Assembly: GCF_001854125.1 (NCBI RefSeq)
Contig: NZ_CP017715.1
Coordinates: 1,426,001-1,490,000 of the forward strand
DNA from: Marinobacter salinus
GTDB lineage: Bacteria > Pseudomonadota > Gammaproteobacteria > Pseudomonadales > Oleiphilaceae
DNA: 64,000 bases
Direction of reading: 5' to 3'
Each line of letters opens with the position of its first letter. Within the stretch, counting starts at the first letter, position 1. The notes beneath the pieces are model-generated. The model did no database searches and was not told the origin of the DNA. It saw nothing but the letters and a program-made list of their open reading frames with translations. Both the position numbers and the translations under genes were made by a program. Shown one piece after another: positions 44,884 to 56,678 of this stretch.

Positions 44884-45756
44884 TTACCAGCCAGTCACTT
44901 CCTTCAGGGCCTGGCCAATCTCGGCCAGGCTGCGCACAGTTTTGACACCGGCGTCGTTCAGAGCGGCAAACTTTTCGTCTGCAGTTCCCTTACCACCGGA
45001 GATGATGGCGCCAGCATGGCCCATACGTTTACCTGGAGGCGCGGTAACACCAGCGATGTAAGATACCACCGGCTTGGTTACGTTGTCCTTGATAAACGCA
45101 GCCGCTTCTTCTTCGGCGGTACCGCCGATTTCACCGATCATAACGATAGCTTCGGTCTGCGGATCTTCCTGGAGCAGCTTCAGGATGTCGATGAAGTTGG
45201 AACCAGGAATCGGGTCACCACCGATACCGATGCAGGTAGACTGGCCATAGCCGAAGTCTGTGGTCTGCTTGACCGCTTCGTAAGTCAGGGTGCCGGAACG
45301 GGATACGATACCGACCTTGCCTGGCTTATGAATATGGCCCGGCATGATACCGATCTTGCACTCGCCCGGTGTGATAACACCCGGACAGTTCGGACCGATC
45401 ATACGTACGCCTTTACGATCAACGTATTCTTTGGCGTACAGCATGTCGATGGTCGGGATGCCTTCGGTGATGCAGACAATCAGCTGAATACCCGCATCAG
45501 CAGCTTCGATGATCGCATCTTTACAGAACGGAGCCGGCACATAGATAACGGTCGCTTCTGCCCCGGTTTTTTCCACCGCTTCGCGCACAGTGTTGAAAAC
45601 CGGCAGACCCAGATGCTCGGTACCACCCTTACCCGGGCTTACACCACCAACCATCTTGGTGCCGTATTCAATAGCCTGCTCAGAGTGAAAGGTACCCTGT
45701 GCGCCGGTAAAGCCCTGGCAGATAACCTTGGTGTCTTTGTTAATCAGGATGCTCAT
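44884..45756 (-). CDS. sucD: Succinyl-CoA synthetase, alpha subunit
   Basis: This is 290 residues. The N-terminal CoA-binding domain has [22 protein letters not shown] and [11 protein letters not shown]. The active-site His is in [14 protein letters not shown] (about 246), the residue phosphorylated in catalysis. It is the last gene of the sdh-suc operon; its ATG overlaps the sucC stop by 1 base (45756). It makes ATP or GTP from succinyl-CoA with SucC in the TCA cycle. Confidence 0.97.
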   Translation of the reverse strand: MSILINKDTKVICQGFTGAQGTFHSEQAIEYGTKMVGGVSPGKGGTEHLGLPVFNTVREAVEKTGAEATVIYVPAPFCKDAIIEAADAGIQLIVCITEGIPTIDMLYAKEYVDRKGVRMIGPNCPGVITPGECKIGIMPGHIHKPGKVGIVSRSGTLTYEAVKQTTDFGYGQSTCIGIGGDPIPGSNFIDILKLLQEDPQTEAIVMIGEIGGTAEEEAAAFIKDNVTKPVVSYIAGVTAPPGKRMGHAGAIISGGKGTADEKFAALNDAGVKTVRSLAEIGQALKEVTGW

Positions 45757-46922
45757 TATTTACCCCCTGCGGCTTTAACGACTTGCTCTGCGGCATTCGC
45801 CAGACTGGTAGCGGCGATGATGTTCAGGCCACTATCAGCGAGTACCTGAGTACCCTTCTCGGCATTGTTGCCTTCAAGGCGCACAACAACTGGCACTTTT
45901 ACACCAACTTCCTTAACCGCGCCGATAATACCTTCAGCAATCATGTCACAGCGAACGATGCCACCGAAGATGTTCACGAGAACCGCCTTCACGTTATCGT
46001 CAGACAGGATAATCTTGAATGCCTCGGAAACACGCTCCTTGGTTGCGCCGCCACCAACGTCCAGGAAGTTGGCCGGCCGGCCACCTGACAGCTTGATGAT
46101 GTCCATGGTGCCCATGGCAAGGCCTGCGCCATTAACCATACAGCCAATGTTGCCTTCCAGGGCAACATAGTTAAGCTCCCAGCGTGCGGCTTCGGCTTCG
46201 CGGGGATCTTCCTGCGAGGGATCGTGCATCTCATGGATTTTCTTCTGACGGTACAGCGCGTTGCCGTCTACGCCAATTTTGGCGTCCAGGCAGTGCAGAT
46301 CACCGGCCGGGGTAATGACCAGCGGGTTGATCTCCAGAAGTGCCAGGTCACGGTCCTCAAACAGCTTGGCCAGACCCAGGAAAATCTTGGTGAACTGTCC
46401 GATCTGCTTGCCTTCGAGGCCGAGCTTGAACGCCAGCTCGCGACCCTGGTAAGGCTGCGCGCCAACCAGTGGATCGATCTCAGCCTTCAGAATCTTTTCC
46501 GGAGTTTCTTCGGCAACCTGTTCAATTTCTACGCCGCCTTCGGTAGAGGCCATGAACACAATGCGGCGGGTACCACGATCGACAACGGCGCCCAAGTAGA
46601 GCTCCTGGTCAATATCGGTGAGGGATTCAACCAGAATCTTGCTGACCGGCTGGCCGTGTTCGTCGGTCTGGTAAGTGACCAGGTTCTTGCCCAGCCACTT
46701 TTCGGCAAACTCGCGAATCTCGTCTTTACTCTTGACCAGCTTTACACCGCCGGCCTTACCACGGCCACCAGCGTGAACCTGTGCTTTCACAACCCATGCA
46801 TCACCACCAATCTCGGTAGCAGCTGCCACGGCTTCTTGAGGAGTATCACAGGCAATGCCCTGGGATACTGGCAGGCCATATTCAGCAAAAAGCTGTTTGC
46901 CCTGATATTCATGCAAATTCAT
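45756..46922 (-). CDS. sucC: Succinyl-CoA synthetase, beta subunit
   Basis: This is 388 residues from [20 protein letters not shown] (ATG at 46922), the standard start. The upstream 43 in-frame codons have no family match. It has an ATP-grasp domain ([20 protein letters not shown]) and the phosphate-binding C-terminal part ([34 protein letters not shown]). It forms the heteromeric enzyme with SucD. A 194-bp spacer with stem-loops separates it from lpd upstream. Confidence 0.97.
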   Translation of the reverse strand: MNLHEYQGKQLFAEYGLPVSQGIACDTPQEAVAAATEIGGDAWVVKAQVHAGGRGKAGGVKLVKSKDEIREFAEKWLGKNLVTYQTDEHGQPVSKILVESLTDIDQELYLGAVVDRGTRRIVFMASTEGGVEIEQVAEETPEKILKAEIDPLVGAQPYQGRELAFKLGLEGKQIGQFTKIFLGLAKLFEDRDLALLEINPLVITPAGDLHCLDAKIGVDGNALYRQKKIHEMHDPSQEDPREAEAARWELNYVALEGNIGCMVNGAGLAMGTMDIIKLSGGRPANFLDVGGGATKERVSEAFKIILSDDNVKAVLVNIFGGIVRCDMIAEGIIGAVKEVGVKVPVVVRLEGNNAEKGTQVLADSGLNIIAATSLANAAEQVVKAAGGK

Positions 46923-47078
46923 AGTTAATGTCCCGCTTATTGATGGAGGATAACCACGTACGGAAAAGAACCCGCGCAAGCCCCTCGCGGGACTGCTGTT
47001 GCGAATTCGCTTTGGCGGGCCGGGGATCACCTCAGCCTGCCGTGAGCGCAACCGGAAACCAGCCGTTTTTATGGCAGT

Positions 47079-47100
47079 GGGGCGCCGTTATTGGCGCCCC
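47079..47100 (-). other. Intercistronic hairpin between lpd and sucC
   Basis: GGGGCGCC and GGCGCCCC pair around a six-base loop 17 bp after the lpd stop; no T-run follows. A second weaker stem (CCCGCG...CGCGGG) lies near 46969-46989. Such elements usually tune mRNA processing or relative expression within an operon. Confidence 0.5.
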
Positions 47101-47116
47101 TGTTTCCTGGCTTGCG

Positions 47117-48589
<1,473 letters not shown>

Positions 48590-48594
48590 TCAGC

Positions 48595-49815
48595 TCAGAC
48601 GTCCAGCAGAATACGTGCCGGGTCCTCAAGCATTTCCTTAATGGCTACAAGGAACTGTACCGCTTCTTTGCCATCAATCATGCGATGGTCGTAAGAGAGA
48701 GCCAGGTACATCATTGGCAGAATTTCGACTTTGCCATTCACCGCCATCGGACGCTCCTGAATCTTGTGCATGCCCAGAATAGCTGTCTGCGGTGGATTCA
48801 GGATCGGCGTGGAAATCAGTGAGCCGAAGATGCCACCGTTGGTAATGGTAAAGGTCCCGCCAGTCATTTCCTCGATACCGAGCTTGCCGCCTTTGGCCTT
48901 GGTGCCGTATTCGACAATCTTTTTTTCGATATCCGCCAGGCCCATCGCATCAGAGTCACGGAGCACCGGAACGACCAGTCCGCGATCCGTCGACACAGCG
49001 ACGCCAATGTCCTGATAGCCATGGTAAACCATGTCGTTACCATCGATGGAGGCATTGACGGCCGGGAAGCGTTTAAGAGCCTCGGTTGCCGCCTTGGTAA
49101 AGAAGGACATGAAACCAAGCTTGATACCATGACGCTTCACAAAGCTTTCCTGATACTGCTTTCGCAATTCCATGATAGGCGCCATGTTGACCTCGTTGAA
49201 GGTCGTCAGCATGGCAGCGCTTTGCTGGGCATTGACCAGACGCTTGGCGATACTGGCGCGCAAACGGGTCATCGGCACACGCTTTTCGGGACGCTCTCCG
49301 GCAGCCACATTGACTTCAGGCATGGCCGCAGCCGGTTGTGGCGCCGCAGAGCCAGCCGCTGACTTGCTATCAACGTGGTTTTGCACGTCTTCTTTGGTCA
49401 CGCGGCCGTCTTTGCCAGTGCCCTTGACGGCATTGGGGTCAATGCTGTTTTCCTCAGCCAGCTTACGGGCAGCCGGGCTCAGAATCGCGTCACCGGAAGC
49501 GGCAGACTCTTCTTTTTGAACCTCATCCTTCGGTGCCTCTTCTTTCTTGCCTTCTGCAGGCTTTGATTCACCGGCGGCGCCCGCTTTGAAGGTGCCGACG
49601 ACTTCGCCGCTTTCCACGGTATCGCCTTCACCTTTTACGATTTCTTCAATAACGCCGTCAGCCGGGGCAACCACTTCCAGAACAACCTTGTCGGTTTCAA
49701 TATCGACAATCAGCTCGTCTCGTGAACAGGCTTCGCCCGGCTGCTTGTGCCAGGTCGCAACAGTACCTTCTGCGACCGACTCCGGGAAAACGGGGGCTTT
49801 AATCTCAGTTGACAT
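48595..49815 (-). CDS. sucB: 2-oxoglutarate dehydrogenase E2, dihydrolipoyl succinyltransferase
   Basis: This is 406 residues. The lipoyl domain has the modified Lys43 ([14 protein letters not shown]). An Ala/Glu/Lys-rich linker is followed by the E3-binding domain ([31 protein letters not shown]). The C-terminal succinyltransferase has the catalytic His-Asp pair in [13 protein letters not shown]. It forms the 24-mer core of the complex with SucA and Lpd. It lies 25 bp after sucA. Confidence 0.97.
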   Translation of the reverse strand: MSTEIKAPVFPESVAEGTVATWHKQPGEACSRDELIVDIETDKVVLEVVAPADGVIEEIVKGEGDTVESGEVVGTFKAGAAGESKPAEGKKEEAPKDEVQKEESAASGDAILSPAARKLAEENSIDPNAVKGTGKDGRVTKEDVQNHVDSKSAAGSAAPQPAAAMPEVNVAAGERPEKRVPMTRLRASIAKRLVNAQQSAAMLTTFNEVNMAPIMELRKQYQESFVKRHGIKLGFMSFFTKAATEALKRFPAVNASIDGNDMVYHGYQDIGVAVSTDRGLVVPVLRDSDAMGLADIEKKIVEYGTKAKGGKLGIEEMTGGTFTITNGGIFGSLISTPILNPPQTAILGMHKIQERPMAVNGKVEILPMMYLALSYDHRMIDGKEAVQFLVAIKEMLEDPARILLDV

Positions 49816-49840
49816 TACGGATCCTTAGTTCGGTAGCTCG

Positions 49841-52678
49841 TCAGATTTCAAACGCGTCGTTGACCAGTTTCTTCTGCTCTTCGATGTGCACAGACATGTG
49901 TCCACAAGCAGGCGCAGCCGAGGCGTCACGACCGGCATACTGAAGGTACAGTTTTGGATTCAGGCGCTGAAGCGCATTTCTCATGTGGTGCTGGCTTGGA
50001 TACCACGCACCCTGGTTCATCGGCTCTTCCTGACACCACACCACGTTTTTCAATTTGGTGTACTGGGCAAGCATTGCGTCCAGGTCGTCTCCGGGGAACG
50101 GATAGAGCTGCTCGATGCGGAAAATGGCCACATCATCACGCTCATCAGCCTTTTTCTTCTCCAGCAGATCAAAGTACACCTTGCCGCTACACATAATCAG
50201 GCGCGTCACCTTCTTCGGATCAGAAGGTTCCTTTTCCGGAAGCACCGTTTGGAAAGTGCCCGAGGTCAGGTCATCCAGACCGGAAGTGGCTTCTTTGTGA
50301 CGCAGCAGGCTCTTCGGCGTGATCGCAACCAGAGGCTTACGTAGCGGGCGCTTGACTTGCCGGCGCAACATGTGGAAAACCTGCGACGGCGTTGTCGGCA
50401 CACAAACCTGAATATTGTGCTCGGCGCACATCTGCAAAAATCGCTCGAGGCGCGCAGAACTGTGCTCCGGGCCCTGCCCTTCGTAACCGTGAGGAAGAAG
50501 CAATGTCAGCCCGCACAGGCGTCCCCACTTGTGCTCGCCGCTGGTGAGGAACTGGTCGATAACAACCTGAGCACCGTTGGCAAAATCACCAAACTGTGCT
50601 TCCCAGACAACCAGTCCCTTGGGCGACGTCGTGGAGTAACCGTACTCAAAAGCCATTACGGCTTCTTCAGAGAGCAGCGAGTCGTATAGCTCAAACTTCG
50701 GTTGGTCCTCGGAAAGGCACTCAAGAGCGGTATGGGTCGACCCATCCTTTTGATTATGCAGTACCGCGTGCCGGTGCGAAAACGTCCCGCGGCCCACGTC
50801 CTGACCAGTGATGCGGATCGGGTGACCTTCATCCAACAGCGTGGCATAGGCCATTACTTCGCCGTAGCCCCAGTTAATGGGCAGAGCGCCCGCGGTCATT
50901 TTTTCCCGGTCCGTGACAATCTTTGAAACCTGGCGCTGGATACTGAATCCCTCAGGTACCTGAACCAGCTTCTTGCCCAGCTTCTGAATCGTTTTAAGTG
51001 CTACGCTGGATTTGCACTTTGCTGTCCACTCATGTCCGAGATAAGGGGTCCAGTCAACGTAAAGCTCCTTGTTAGGCTCCTTTACCAGAGACTTGACCAC
51101 ATGCTCACCGTTGTCCAGTGCGTCACGGTAGTCGTTCTCGATCTGCTTGGCTTCATCTTCTGAAATCACACCCGCAGTAACCAGTTGCTCCGCGTAGAGA
51201 TTACGAGTGGTCTTCAGCTTGCGGATCTTCTCGTACATGACTGGCTGGGTGGCCGCCGGTTCATCGGCTTCGTTATGCCCGCGACGTCGGTAGCAAACCA
51301 GGTCGATAACCACATCGTTCTTGAACTCGTTGCGATAATCCATCGCCATCTGAGTCGCAAAAATGACTGCTTCGGGATCGTCCGCGTTGACGTGCAGAAT
51401 CGGTGCCTGAATCATTTTGGCAGCGTCTGTACAGTACTCGGTTGATCGTGCATCTTCCTGTTTACTGGTCGTAAAGCCGACCTGGTTATTGATCACAATA
51501 TGGATAGTACCGCCAACCCCATAACCACGGGTCTGGGACATCTGGAAGGTTTCCATCACCACACCCTGGCCTGCGAACGCCGCGTCACCATGCATGATAA
51601 TAGGAACAACCTGGCTGCCATCGAGATCATCACGGCGAGTCTGGCGGGCACGAACGGAACCCTCAACCACTGGCGAAACAATCTCCAGGTGAGACGGGTT
51701 AAACGCCATTGCCAGGTGGATTTCACCACCGGGTGTCATAATGTTCGACGAGAAGCCCTGGTGATACTTCACATCCCCGGAGCCAGAGTCGGCCAGTTTT
51801 TTACCTTCGAATTCGTCAAACAGCTCCTTGGGGTTTTTGCCAAGAGTATTGACGAGAACGTTCAGCCGGCCCCGGTGAGCCATGCCTAGAACGATTTCCT
51901 TGGCGCCGTAGGAACCGGCACGCTGGATAAGCTCATCCAGGCAAGGAATGAGGCTTTCGCCTCCTTCGAGACCGAAGCGCTTGACACCCGGGTACCGGGA
52001 CCCGAGGTACTTCTCCAGGCCTTCGGCAGCAGTCAGGCGCTCCAGAAGGTGCTTCCGGGTCTTCGCCTCATACTCCGGTCGTGAGCGAACCGGCTCCATA
52101 CGCTGCTGAAACCAACGCTTGATGCGAGTATCAACAACGTGCATGTACTCTGCGCCGATGCTCTCGCAATAGGTGCTACGCAGCCCCTCAATAATGTCTC
52201 CGAGCTTCATGGTCTCGGAGCCAAAATTCAGGGAACCAGTCTGGAATTCTAGATCACGGTCCGTATCCGACAATTCGTGGAACGACGGATTCAGGTCCTC
52301 TACCTCGGGACGCTGCCAAACACCGAGCGGATCCAGCTTGGCTTCCTGGTGACCACGGAAACGGTAAGCGTTAATCAGCTGCAGAACGCGAATTTGTTTC
52401 TTGTCCGCGTCAGTCGTTGCGCTAGCAGGTACGCCGCCGGTAGCCAGAAAACGTTGGTTGCGGGAAATGTGCTCGAACTGCTCGCGAATCGAAGAGTGAG
52501 CAACGTCACGGCCTTGATAGCCATCGACACTTGGAAGCTTGTCGAAATAACTGCGCCACTCTTCCGGAACGGCGTTGGGGTCTTTCAGGTAGGTTTCAAA
52601 AAGCTGTTCAACATAGGCCAGATTGCCACCTTGTAAGTGGGAAGTCTGCCATAACTGCTCCATGATGCTTTCGTGCAT
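49841..52678 (-). CDS. sucA: 2-oxoglutarate dehydrogenase E1
   Basis: This is 945 residues, full length. The N-terminal motif LQGGNLAYVEQLFETYLKDP is followed by thiamine-diphosphate binding elements (GMAHRGRLNVLVNTLGK, GDAAFAGQGVVMETFQMSQT) and the transketolase-like C-terminal half (GQDVGRGTFSHRHAVLHNQ, QFGDFANGAQVVIDQFLTSG). It decarboxylates 2-oxoglutarate and succinylates SucB. MEQLWQ six codons later is an alternative start. A 308-bp spacer lies upstream, so it may have its own promoter besides the sdh one. Confidence 0.97.
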   Translation of the reverse strand: MHESIMEQLWQTSHLQGGNLAYVEQLFETYLKDPNAVPEEWRSYFDKLPSVDGYQGRDVAHSSIREQFEHISRNQRFLATGGVPASATTDADKKQIRVLQLINAYRFRGHQEAKLDPLGVWQRPEVEDLNPSFHELSDTDRDLEFQTGSLNFGSETMKLGDIIEGLRSTYCESIGAEYMHVVDTRIKRWFQQRMEPVRSRPEYEAKTRKHLLERLTAAEGLEKYLGSRYPGVKRFGLEGGESLIPCLDELIQRAGSYGAKEIVLGMAHRGRLNVLVNTLGKNPKELFDEFEGKKLADSGSGDVKYHQGFSSNIMTPGGEIHLAMAFNPSHLEIVSPVVEGSVRARQTRRDDLDGSQVVPIIMHGDAAFAGQGVVMETFQMSQTRGYGVGGTIHIVINNQVGFTTSKQEDARSTEYCTDAAKMIQAPILHVNADDPEAVIFATQMAMDYRNEFKNDVVIDLVCYRRRGHNEADEPAATQPVMYEKIRKLKTTRNLYAEQLVTAGVISEDEAKQIENDYRDALDNGEHVVKSLVKEPNKELYVDWTPYLGHEWTAKCKSSVALKTIQKLGKKLVQVPEGFSIQRQVSKIVTDREKMTAGALPINWGYGEVMAYATLLDEGHPIRITGQDVGRGTFSHRHAVLHNQKDGSTHTALECLSEDQPKFELYDSLLSEEAVMAFEYGYSTTSPKGLVVWEAQFGDFANGAQVVIDQFLTSGEHKWGRLCGLTLLLPHGYEGQGPEHSSARLERFLQMCAEHNIQVCVPTTPSQVFHMLRRQVKRPLRKPLVAITPKSLLRHKEATSGLDDLTSGTFQTVLPEKEPSDPKKVTRLIMCSGKVYFDLLEKKKADERDDVAIFRIEQLYPFPGDDLDAMLAQYTKLKNVVWCQEEPMNQGAWYPSQHHMRNALQRLNPKLYLQYAGRDASAAPACGHMSVHIEEQKKLVNDAFEI

Positions 52679-52986
52679 TTTGAATAGCTCACCTTGGGCT
52701 GGTGCGGGGAGCCCGGTATGGTCGGCCAGAGGTAATTCTCAGTCAATACGGGTTTTTACGGGATCGACTTTGGCCACCACACCCGACATGGATGTTTTCC
52801 ATCCCCGGTGGTTTTATACTCAGCAAAACTGCGGGAGATTCTAAAGCCCCCATAACGGTTTGCGTAGTGTGCACCCGGCTAAGACTATTGACTATAAGCC
52901 TTTGGTTGAAGGCCCTGCATCGCTGCAGGGCCTTCAGGGTGCTAGCCTGGTCAGAACAGTATAGCGTCTGCTGAACTTTGTGCCGC
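52679..52986 (-). other. sdhB-sucA spacer with a 12-bp hairpin
   Basis: No gene is seen in this 308-bp gap. It holds a perfect inverted repeat of 12 bp (52908-52919 with 52924-52935, GAAGGCCCTGCA / TGCAGGGCCTTC) around a 4-base loop. Since no T-run follows on the minus strand, it is probably an RNA-processing or mRNA-stabilising structure rather than a terminator. Only weak -10-like sequences (TATACT near the sdhB stop, TATAAA nearer sucA) are present, so a separate sucA promoter is possible but not clear. Confidence 0.55.
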
Positions 52987-53691
52987 TTAAGTCGCCCGTT
53001 GCAGCAGAAGATTCCGAATGTGGCCAATTGCCCTCGTGGGGTTAAGGCCTTTCGGGCAGACGCTGACGCAGTTCATGATACCCCGGCAACGGAACACACT
53101 GAACGGGTCATCCAGGTTGGCAAGACGATCAGCCTGCGCGGTATCACGGCTGTCGGCCAGAAACCGGTAGGCCTGAAGCAGGCCGGCGGGGCCAATGAAC
53201 TTATCCGGGTTCCACCAGAAGGACGGACAGGAGGTGGAACAGCACGCACAGAGAATACACTCGTACAGGCCGTCCAGCTTCTCCCGATCTTCCGGTGATT
53301 GCAGGCGCTCAATGGCCGGAGCCGGGCTGTCATTCACCAAGTACGGCATAACTTTCTCATACTGCTTGTAAAACTGACCCATATCGACAACCAGGTCACG
53401 AATGACGGGCAGACCAGGCAAAGGGCGCAGCACGAGCTTGTCGCCCTTCACGACCTGGGAGACTGGCGTTATACACGCGAGACCGTTCTTGCCGTTCATG
53501 TTCATGCCATCAGAGCCACAAACACCCTCACGGCAGGAACGACGATAAGCGACGGAGGGATCCTTTTCCTTCATCAGGTTAAGGACATCCAGAACCATAA
53601 GGTCCTTGCCCGCCGGAAGTTCGACATCAACGTCCTGCATGTAAGGGGCGTTATCAGTTTCCGGGTTATAACGGTAAAGGCTTACCAACAT
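52987..53691 (-). CDS. sdhB: Succinate dehydrogenase iron-sulfur subunit
   Basis: This is 234 residues carrying all three cluster motifs: 2Fe-2S (SCREGVCGSDGMNMNGKNG), 4Fe-4S (CILCACCSTSCP) and 3Fe-4S (CRGIMNCVSVCPKGLNP). It passes electrons from SdhA to ubiquinone at the SdhC/SdhD anchor. It lies 14 bp after sdhA and is the last gene of the sdh group before the suc genes. Confidence 0.97.
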   Translation of the reverse strand: MLVSLYRYNPETDNAPYMQDVDVELPAGKDLMVLDVLNLMKEKDPSVAYRRSCREGVCGSDGMNMNGKNGLACITPVSQVVKGDKLVLRPLPGLPVIRDLVVDMGQFYKQYEKVMPYLVNDSPAPAIERLQSPEDREKLDGLYECILCACCSTSCPSFWWNPDKFIGPAGLLQAYRFLADSRDTAQADRLANLDDPFSVFRCRGIMNCVSVCPKGLNPTRAIGHIRNLLLQRAT

Positions 53692-53705
53692 TATCTGCGT
53701 CCCCC

Positions 53706-55478
53706 TTAGTAAGTCCGAATCTTCGGCTGGAACGTTTCGACAGTTTTTGGCGCGAAGTTAACATCACGCTTGCCAATACGCTTGTCCAGCGGGAAATAGA
53801 GAGAGTGCTTCAGCCAGTTTTCGTCATCACGTTCGGTGAAGTCGTTACGGGCATGAGCGCCACGGCTCTCTTTACGCTCATAGGCAGAAATCGCAGTAGC
53901 CAACGCAACTTCATACAAGTTGTCCAGCTCCAGAGCCTCAATACGCGCGGTGTTGAAGGCGCTACTGGTGTCAGCAAGCTTGGTGTTACGAACCCGCTCG
54001 CCGATCGCTTCCAGCTTTTTCAAGCCCTCTTCCATGCTCTTGCCATCCCGGAAAACACCGAAATACAGCTGCATGCAATTCTGGAGGTCCTTGCGCACTT
54101 CGGCGACGCTTTCGCCTTCGGAAGCGCTGTCCAGACGATCCAGGCGGGCCATGGCACGCTTGATATCTTCCTCACTGGCACCGTCAACCTCAAAGCCGCC
54201 GCGAAGCTGCTCCTCAATGTGAAGGCCAGCGGCACGACCGAATACCACCAGGTCGAGGAGCGAATTGCCACCGAGCCGGTTGGCACCATGAACAGACACA
54301 CAGGCCGCTTCGCCGCAGGCAAACAGACCCGGGATCGGCTTGTCGTTGCCATTTTCATCCTGAGTCAGGGCCTGACCACCAACGTTGGTCGGAACGCCAC
54401 CCATCATGTAGTGGCAGGTCGGAACAACCGGAACAGGCTCTTTAACCGGATCGACGTGGGCAAAGGTGCGTGAAAGCTCACAGATTCCCGGCAGACGCAA
54501 ATTCAGGGTCTCTTCACCCAGGTGGTCGAGCTTGAGCAGGACGTGATCTTTGTCCGGGCCACAACCGCGGCCTTCCAGAATCTCGATAACCATCGCCCGG
54601 GCGACAACGTCACGGCCGGCCAGGTCTTTTGCGTTCGGAGCATAACGCTCCATGAAACGCTCACCCTCGGCATTGATCAGGTAACCGCCCTCTCCCCGGC
54701 AGCCTTCCGTCACCAGCGTACCGGCACCGTAGATACCTGTGGGGTGAAACTGCCACATTTCCATATCCTGCATCGGAAAACCAGCGCGCAGCGCCATGCC
54801 GATACCATCACCAGTGTTGATCAGGGCATTCGTAGTCGAGGCATAGATACGACCAGCGCCGCCTGTTGCCAGAACGGTCGCCTTACACTTGATGTAAGCC
54901 ACTTCACCGGTTTCGATTTCAATCGCAACTACACCAACCACTTCGTCTTTGCTGTTTTTAACCAGATCGACGGCGTACCACTCGTTAAGGAAGGTGGTAC
55001 CACCTTTGAGGTTGGCCTGATAAAGCGTATGCAGCAGCGCATGTCCAGTCCGGTCAGCAGCAGCACAAGTACGTGCAGCCTGAGTCGGATTATCCGGCCC
55101 TTTGGATTGCCCGCCGAAAGGACGCTGATAAATACGGCCCTGCTCTGTGCGGGAAAAAGGCAACCCCATGTGTTCAAGTTCAAAAACCGCTTGAGGTCCG
55201 ACTGAACACATGTACTCGACAGCGTCCTGATCGGCAATGTAGTCCGACCCCTTGACGGTGTCATACATATGCCAGCGCCAGTCATCATTGGGATCAGCAC
55301 TTGCGATGGCGCAGGTTATACCACCCTGGGCCGACACAGTGTGTGAACGCGTCGGAAAGACTTTCGTGATACACGCCGTGTTAACGCCCGACTCTGTCAG
55401 CTGAAGGGCTGCCCGCATACCGGCACCGCCACCACCGATAACAATCGCGTCGTAAGACATGGTCTTGATGTTAGCCAT
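53706..55478 (-). CDS. sdhA: Succinate dehydrogenase flavoprotein subunit
   Basis: This is 590 residues. The FAD-binding N-terminus is [18 protein letters not shown], and the His for covalent FAD lies in [15 protein letters not shown]. Active-site regions are visible ([40 protein letters not shown], and the C-terminal [20 protein letters not shown]). It oxidises succinate to fumarate on the cytoplasmic face. It starts 3 bp after sdhD. Confidence 0.97.
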   Translation of the reverse strand: MANIKTMSYDAIVIGGGGAGMRAALQLTESGVNTACITKVFPTRSHTVSAQGGITCAIASADPNDDWRWHMYDTVKGSDYIADQDAVEYMCSVGPQAVFELEHMGLPFSRTEQGRIYQRPFGGQSKGPDNPTQAARTCAAADRTGHALLHTLYQANLKGGTTFLNEWYAVDLVKNSKDEVVGVVAIEIETGEVAYIKCKATVLATGGAGRIYASTTNALINTGDGIGMALRAGFPMQDMEMWQFHPTGIYGAGTLVTEGCRGEGGYLINAEGERFMERYAPNAKDLAGRDVVARAMVIEILEGRGCGPDKDHVLLKLDHLGEETLNLRLPGICELSRTFAHVDPVKEPVPVVPTCHYMMGGVPTNVGGQALTQDENGNDKPIPGLFACGEAACVSVHGANRLGGNSLLDLVVFGRAAGLHIEEQLRGGFEVDGASEEDIKRAMARLDRLDSASEGESVAEVRKDLQNCMQLYFGVFRDGKSMEEGLKKLEAIGERVRNTKLADTSSAFNTARIEALELDNLYEVALATAISAYERKESRGAHARNDFTERDDENWLKHSLYFPLDKRIGKRDVNFAPKTVETFQPKIRTY

Positions 55479-55481
55479 CGA

Positions 55482-55829
55482 TTAAAGCCCCCAAATAATC
55501 TGAATGCCCCAGACCACATAAACGAAAATCGCAAGAATACAGGCTGCCTGAAAGAGGCCACGCTGCATCGCTGATTTAATGTAGTCGGTAGAAACTGTCC
55601 AAAGCCCGACCCAGGCGTGGCCGCCGATCGAAAGCACTGCAAGCAGGGTAAAGATTCTGAACCACGACTGACCGAAAAGTGCCGACCATGTCTGATAGTC
55701 AACGTCGGTTGTGGCAAAAAAACCGAGCATGAACAGCGTATAGATAGCCAATACGTAGGCTGAAACCCGCTGGATGATCCAGTCCTGAATGCCATTACGG
55801 CCAATATTCGTCACACTATTCATGCCCAT
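55482..55829 (-). CDS. sdhD: Succinate dehydrogenase membrane anchor SdhD
   Basis: This is 115 residues with three membrane helices (about 20-42, 55-80, 90-113). The N-terminus NGIQDWIIQRVSAYVLAIYT is typical of SdhD, and the quinone/haem-site region is IGGHAWVGLWTVSTDYIK. It anchors the enzyme with SdhC. The start overlaps the sdhC stop by 10 bases. Confidence 0.93.
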   Translation of the reverse strand: MGMNSVTNIGRNGIQDWIIQRVSAYVLAIYTLFMLGFFATTDVDYQTWSALFGQSWFRIFTLLAVLSIGGHAWVGLWTVSTDYIKSAMQRGLFQAACILAIFVYVVWGIQIIWGL

Positions 55830-56197
55830 ACCCAGACTCCTGCCAGAACAATGAGAATGACGGAAACCACAATCGTGATCTTCGCGGCGAGGCGGCCACT
55901 TTCCAGCTCTTCACCTATGCCCACATCCATGAGCAGGTGCTTGATACCTGCAACCAGGTGGTACAACAAGGCAGACAAAATGCCCCAGGTAATCAGCTTG
56001 GCAAGGAAGCTGTCCAGCAATTCACTCACGCGACTGAAGCCCTCTTCCCCAGACAGGGAAAGCTGGAGTCCGTAAAGCATGAACGCAACACCAACAAAAA
56101 TGATGATGCCGCTCACACGATGCAATATGGACGTAATGGCTGGCAGCGGAAAATGAAACTTGCCGAGATCGAGATTTACTGGTCGTTTGCTATTCAC
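55820..56197 (-). CDS. sdhC: Succinate dehydrogenase cytochrome b556 subunit SdhC
   Basis: This is 125 residues from the GTG at 56197 (NSKRPVNLDLGKFHFPLPAI). This start is preferred over an ATG 32 codons upstream because the latter adds a basic stretch not found in SdhC. It has three membrane helices. ITSILHRVSG carries the quinone-site Ser/Arg region, and LLYHLVAGIKHLLMDVG carries the haem-ligand His. It is the first gene of the sdh operon, with a leader of about 180 nt. Confidence 0.92.
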   Translation of the reverse strand: MNSKRPVNLDLGKFHFPLPAITSILHRVSGIIIFVGVAFMLYGLQLSLSGEEGFSRVSELLDSFLAKLITWGILSALLYHLVAGIKHLLMDVGIGEELESGRLAAKITIVVSVILIVLAGVWVWA

Positions 56198-56384
56198 AGC
56201 GCTCTCACACTCTCTCTTGGTTCCACAATACCGGAAACTCCGGTTGCGGATGGTTGGTATGTAAGGATCAGCGTGCCGATACGAAACCCGCACACGATTG
56301 GCTCAGGAGGAAGAATCATCCCGCCAGCAGAAGCATTCACAAAAGACTGCTCAGGCAAGGGCGATCCCCGATTCCGGGCTACGG

Positions 56385-56413
56385 ATTATAAGGAGTAGCC
56401 CCGGTAATTACAA
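56385..56413 (-). promoter_or_regulatory. sdhC promoter (sigma-70)
   Basis: On the minus strand, TTGTAA (56413-56408) and a perfect TATAAT (56390-56385) are exactly 17 bp apart. The expected start is near 56378, giving a 5' leader of about 180 nt before sdhC. Confidence 0.75.
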
Positions 56414-56563
56414 ACCGGCAATAGGGCCGCGGCCGCGAATATCAGGGGGTTAAGACAGCTATAAGGATTATTGACAAACTTGATTCCGGGCCCGGCAAGG
56501 CCTTATTCGGGATATCCCTGATTTACACGTATGGTGAAAAAATGCCTTTTCCTGACTCTCCCA

Positions 56564-56591
56564 TTGACAAAAAAAGCCAACGCCCTATATT
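56564..56591 (+). promoter_or_regulatory. gltA promoter (sigma-70)
   Basis: TTGACA (56564-56569), a 16-bp spacer and TATATT (56586-56591) lie 88 bp before the gltA ATG. The hexamers match consensus in 6/6 and 5/6 positions. The rest of the 481-bp sdhC-gltA gap holds the sdhC promoter and leader; I see no other gene there. Confidence 0.75.
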
Positions 56592-56678
56592 TTGCCGCCA
56601 GTTTTGCGATAATACGCGCCTTCTTGCGCATCTATAACTGCAGATAAAGCTTCCAAAGCTGATAAATAGGAGAGCAAC

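Noticed and set aside
56471..56476. TTGACA in the sdhC-gltA gap
   Set aside because: No -10-like hexamer at 15-19 bp; the better pair for gltA is at 56564-56591.
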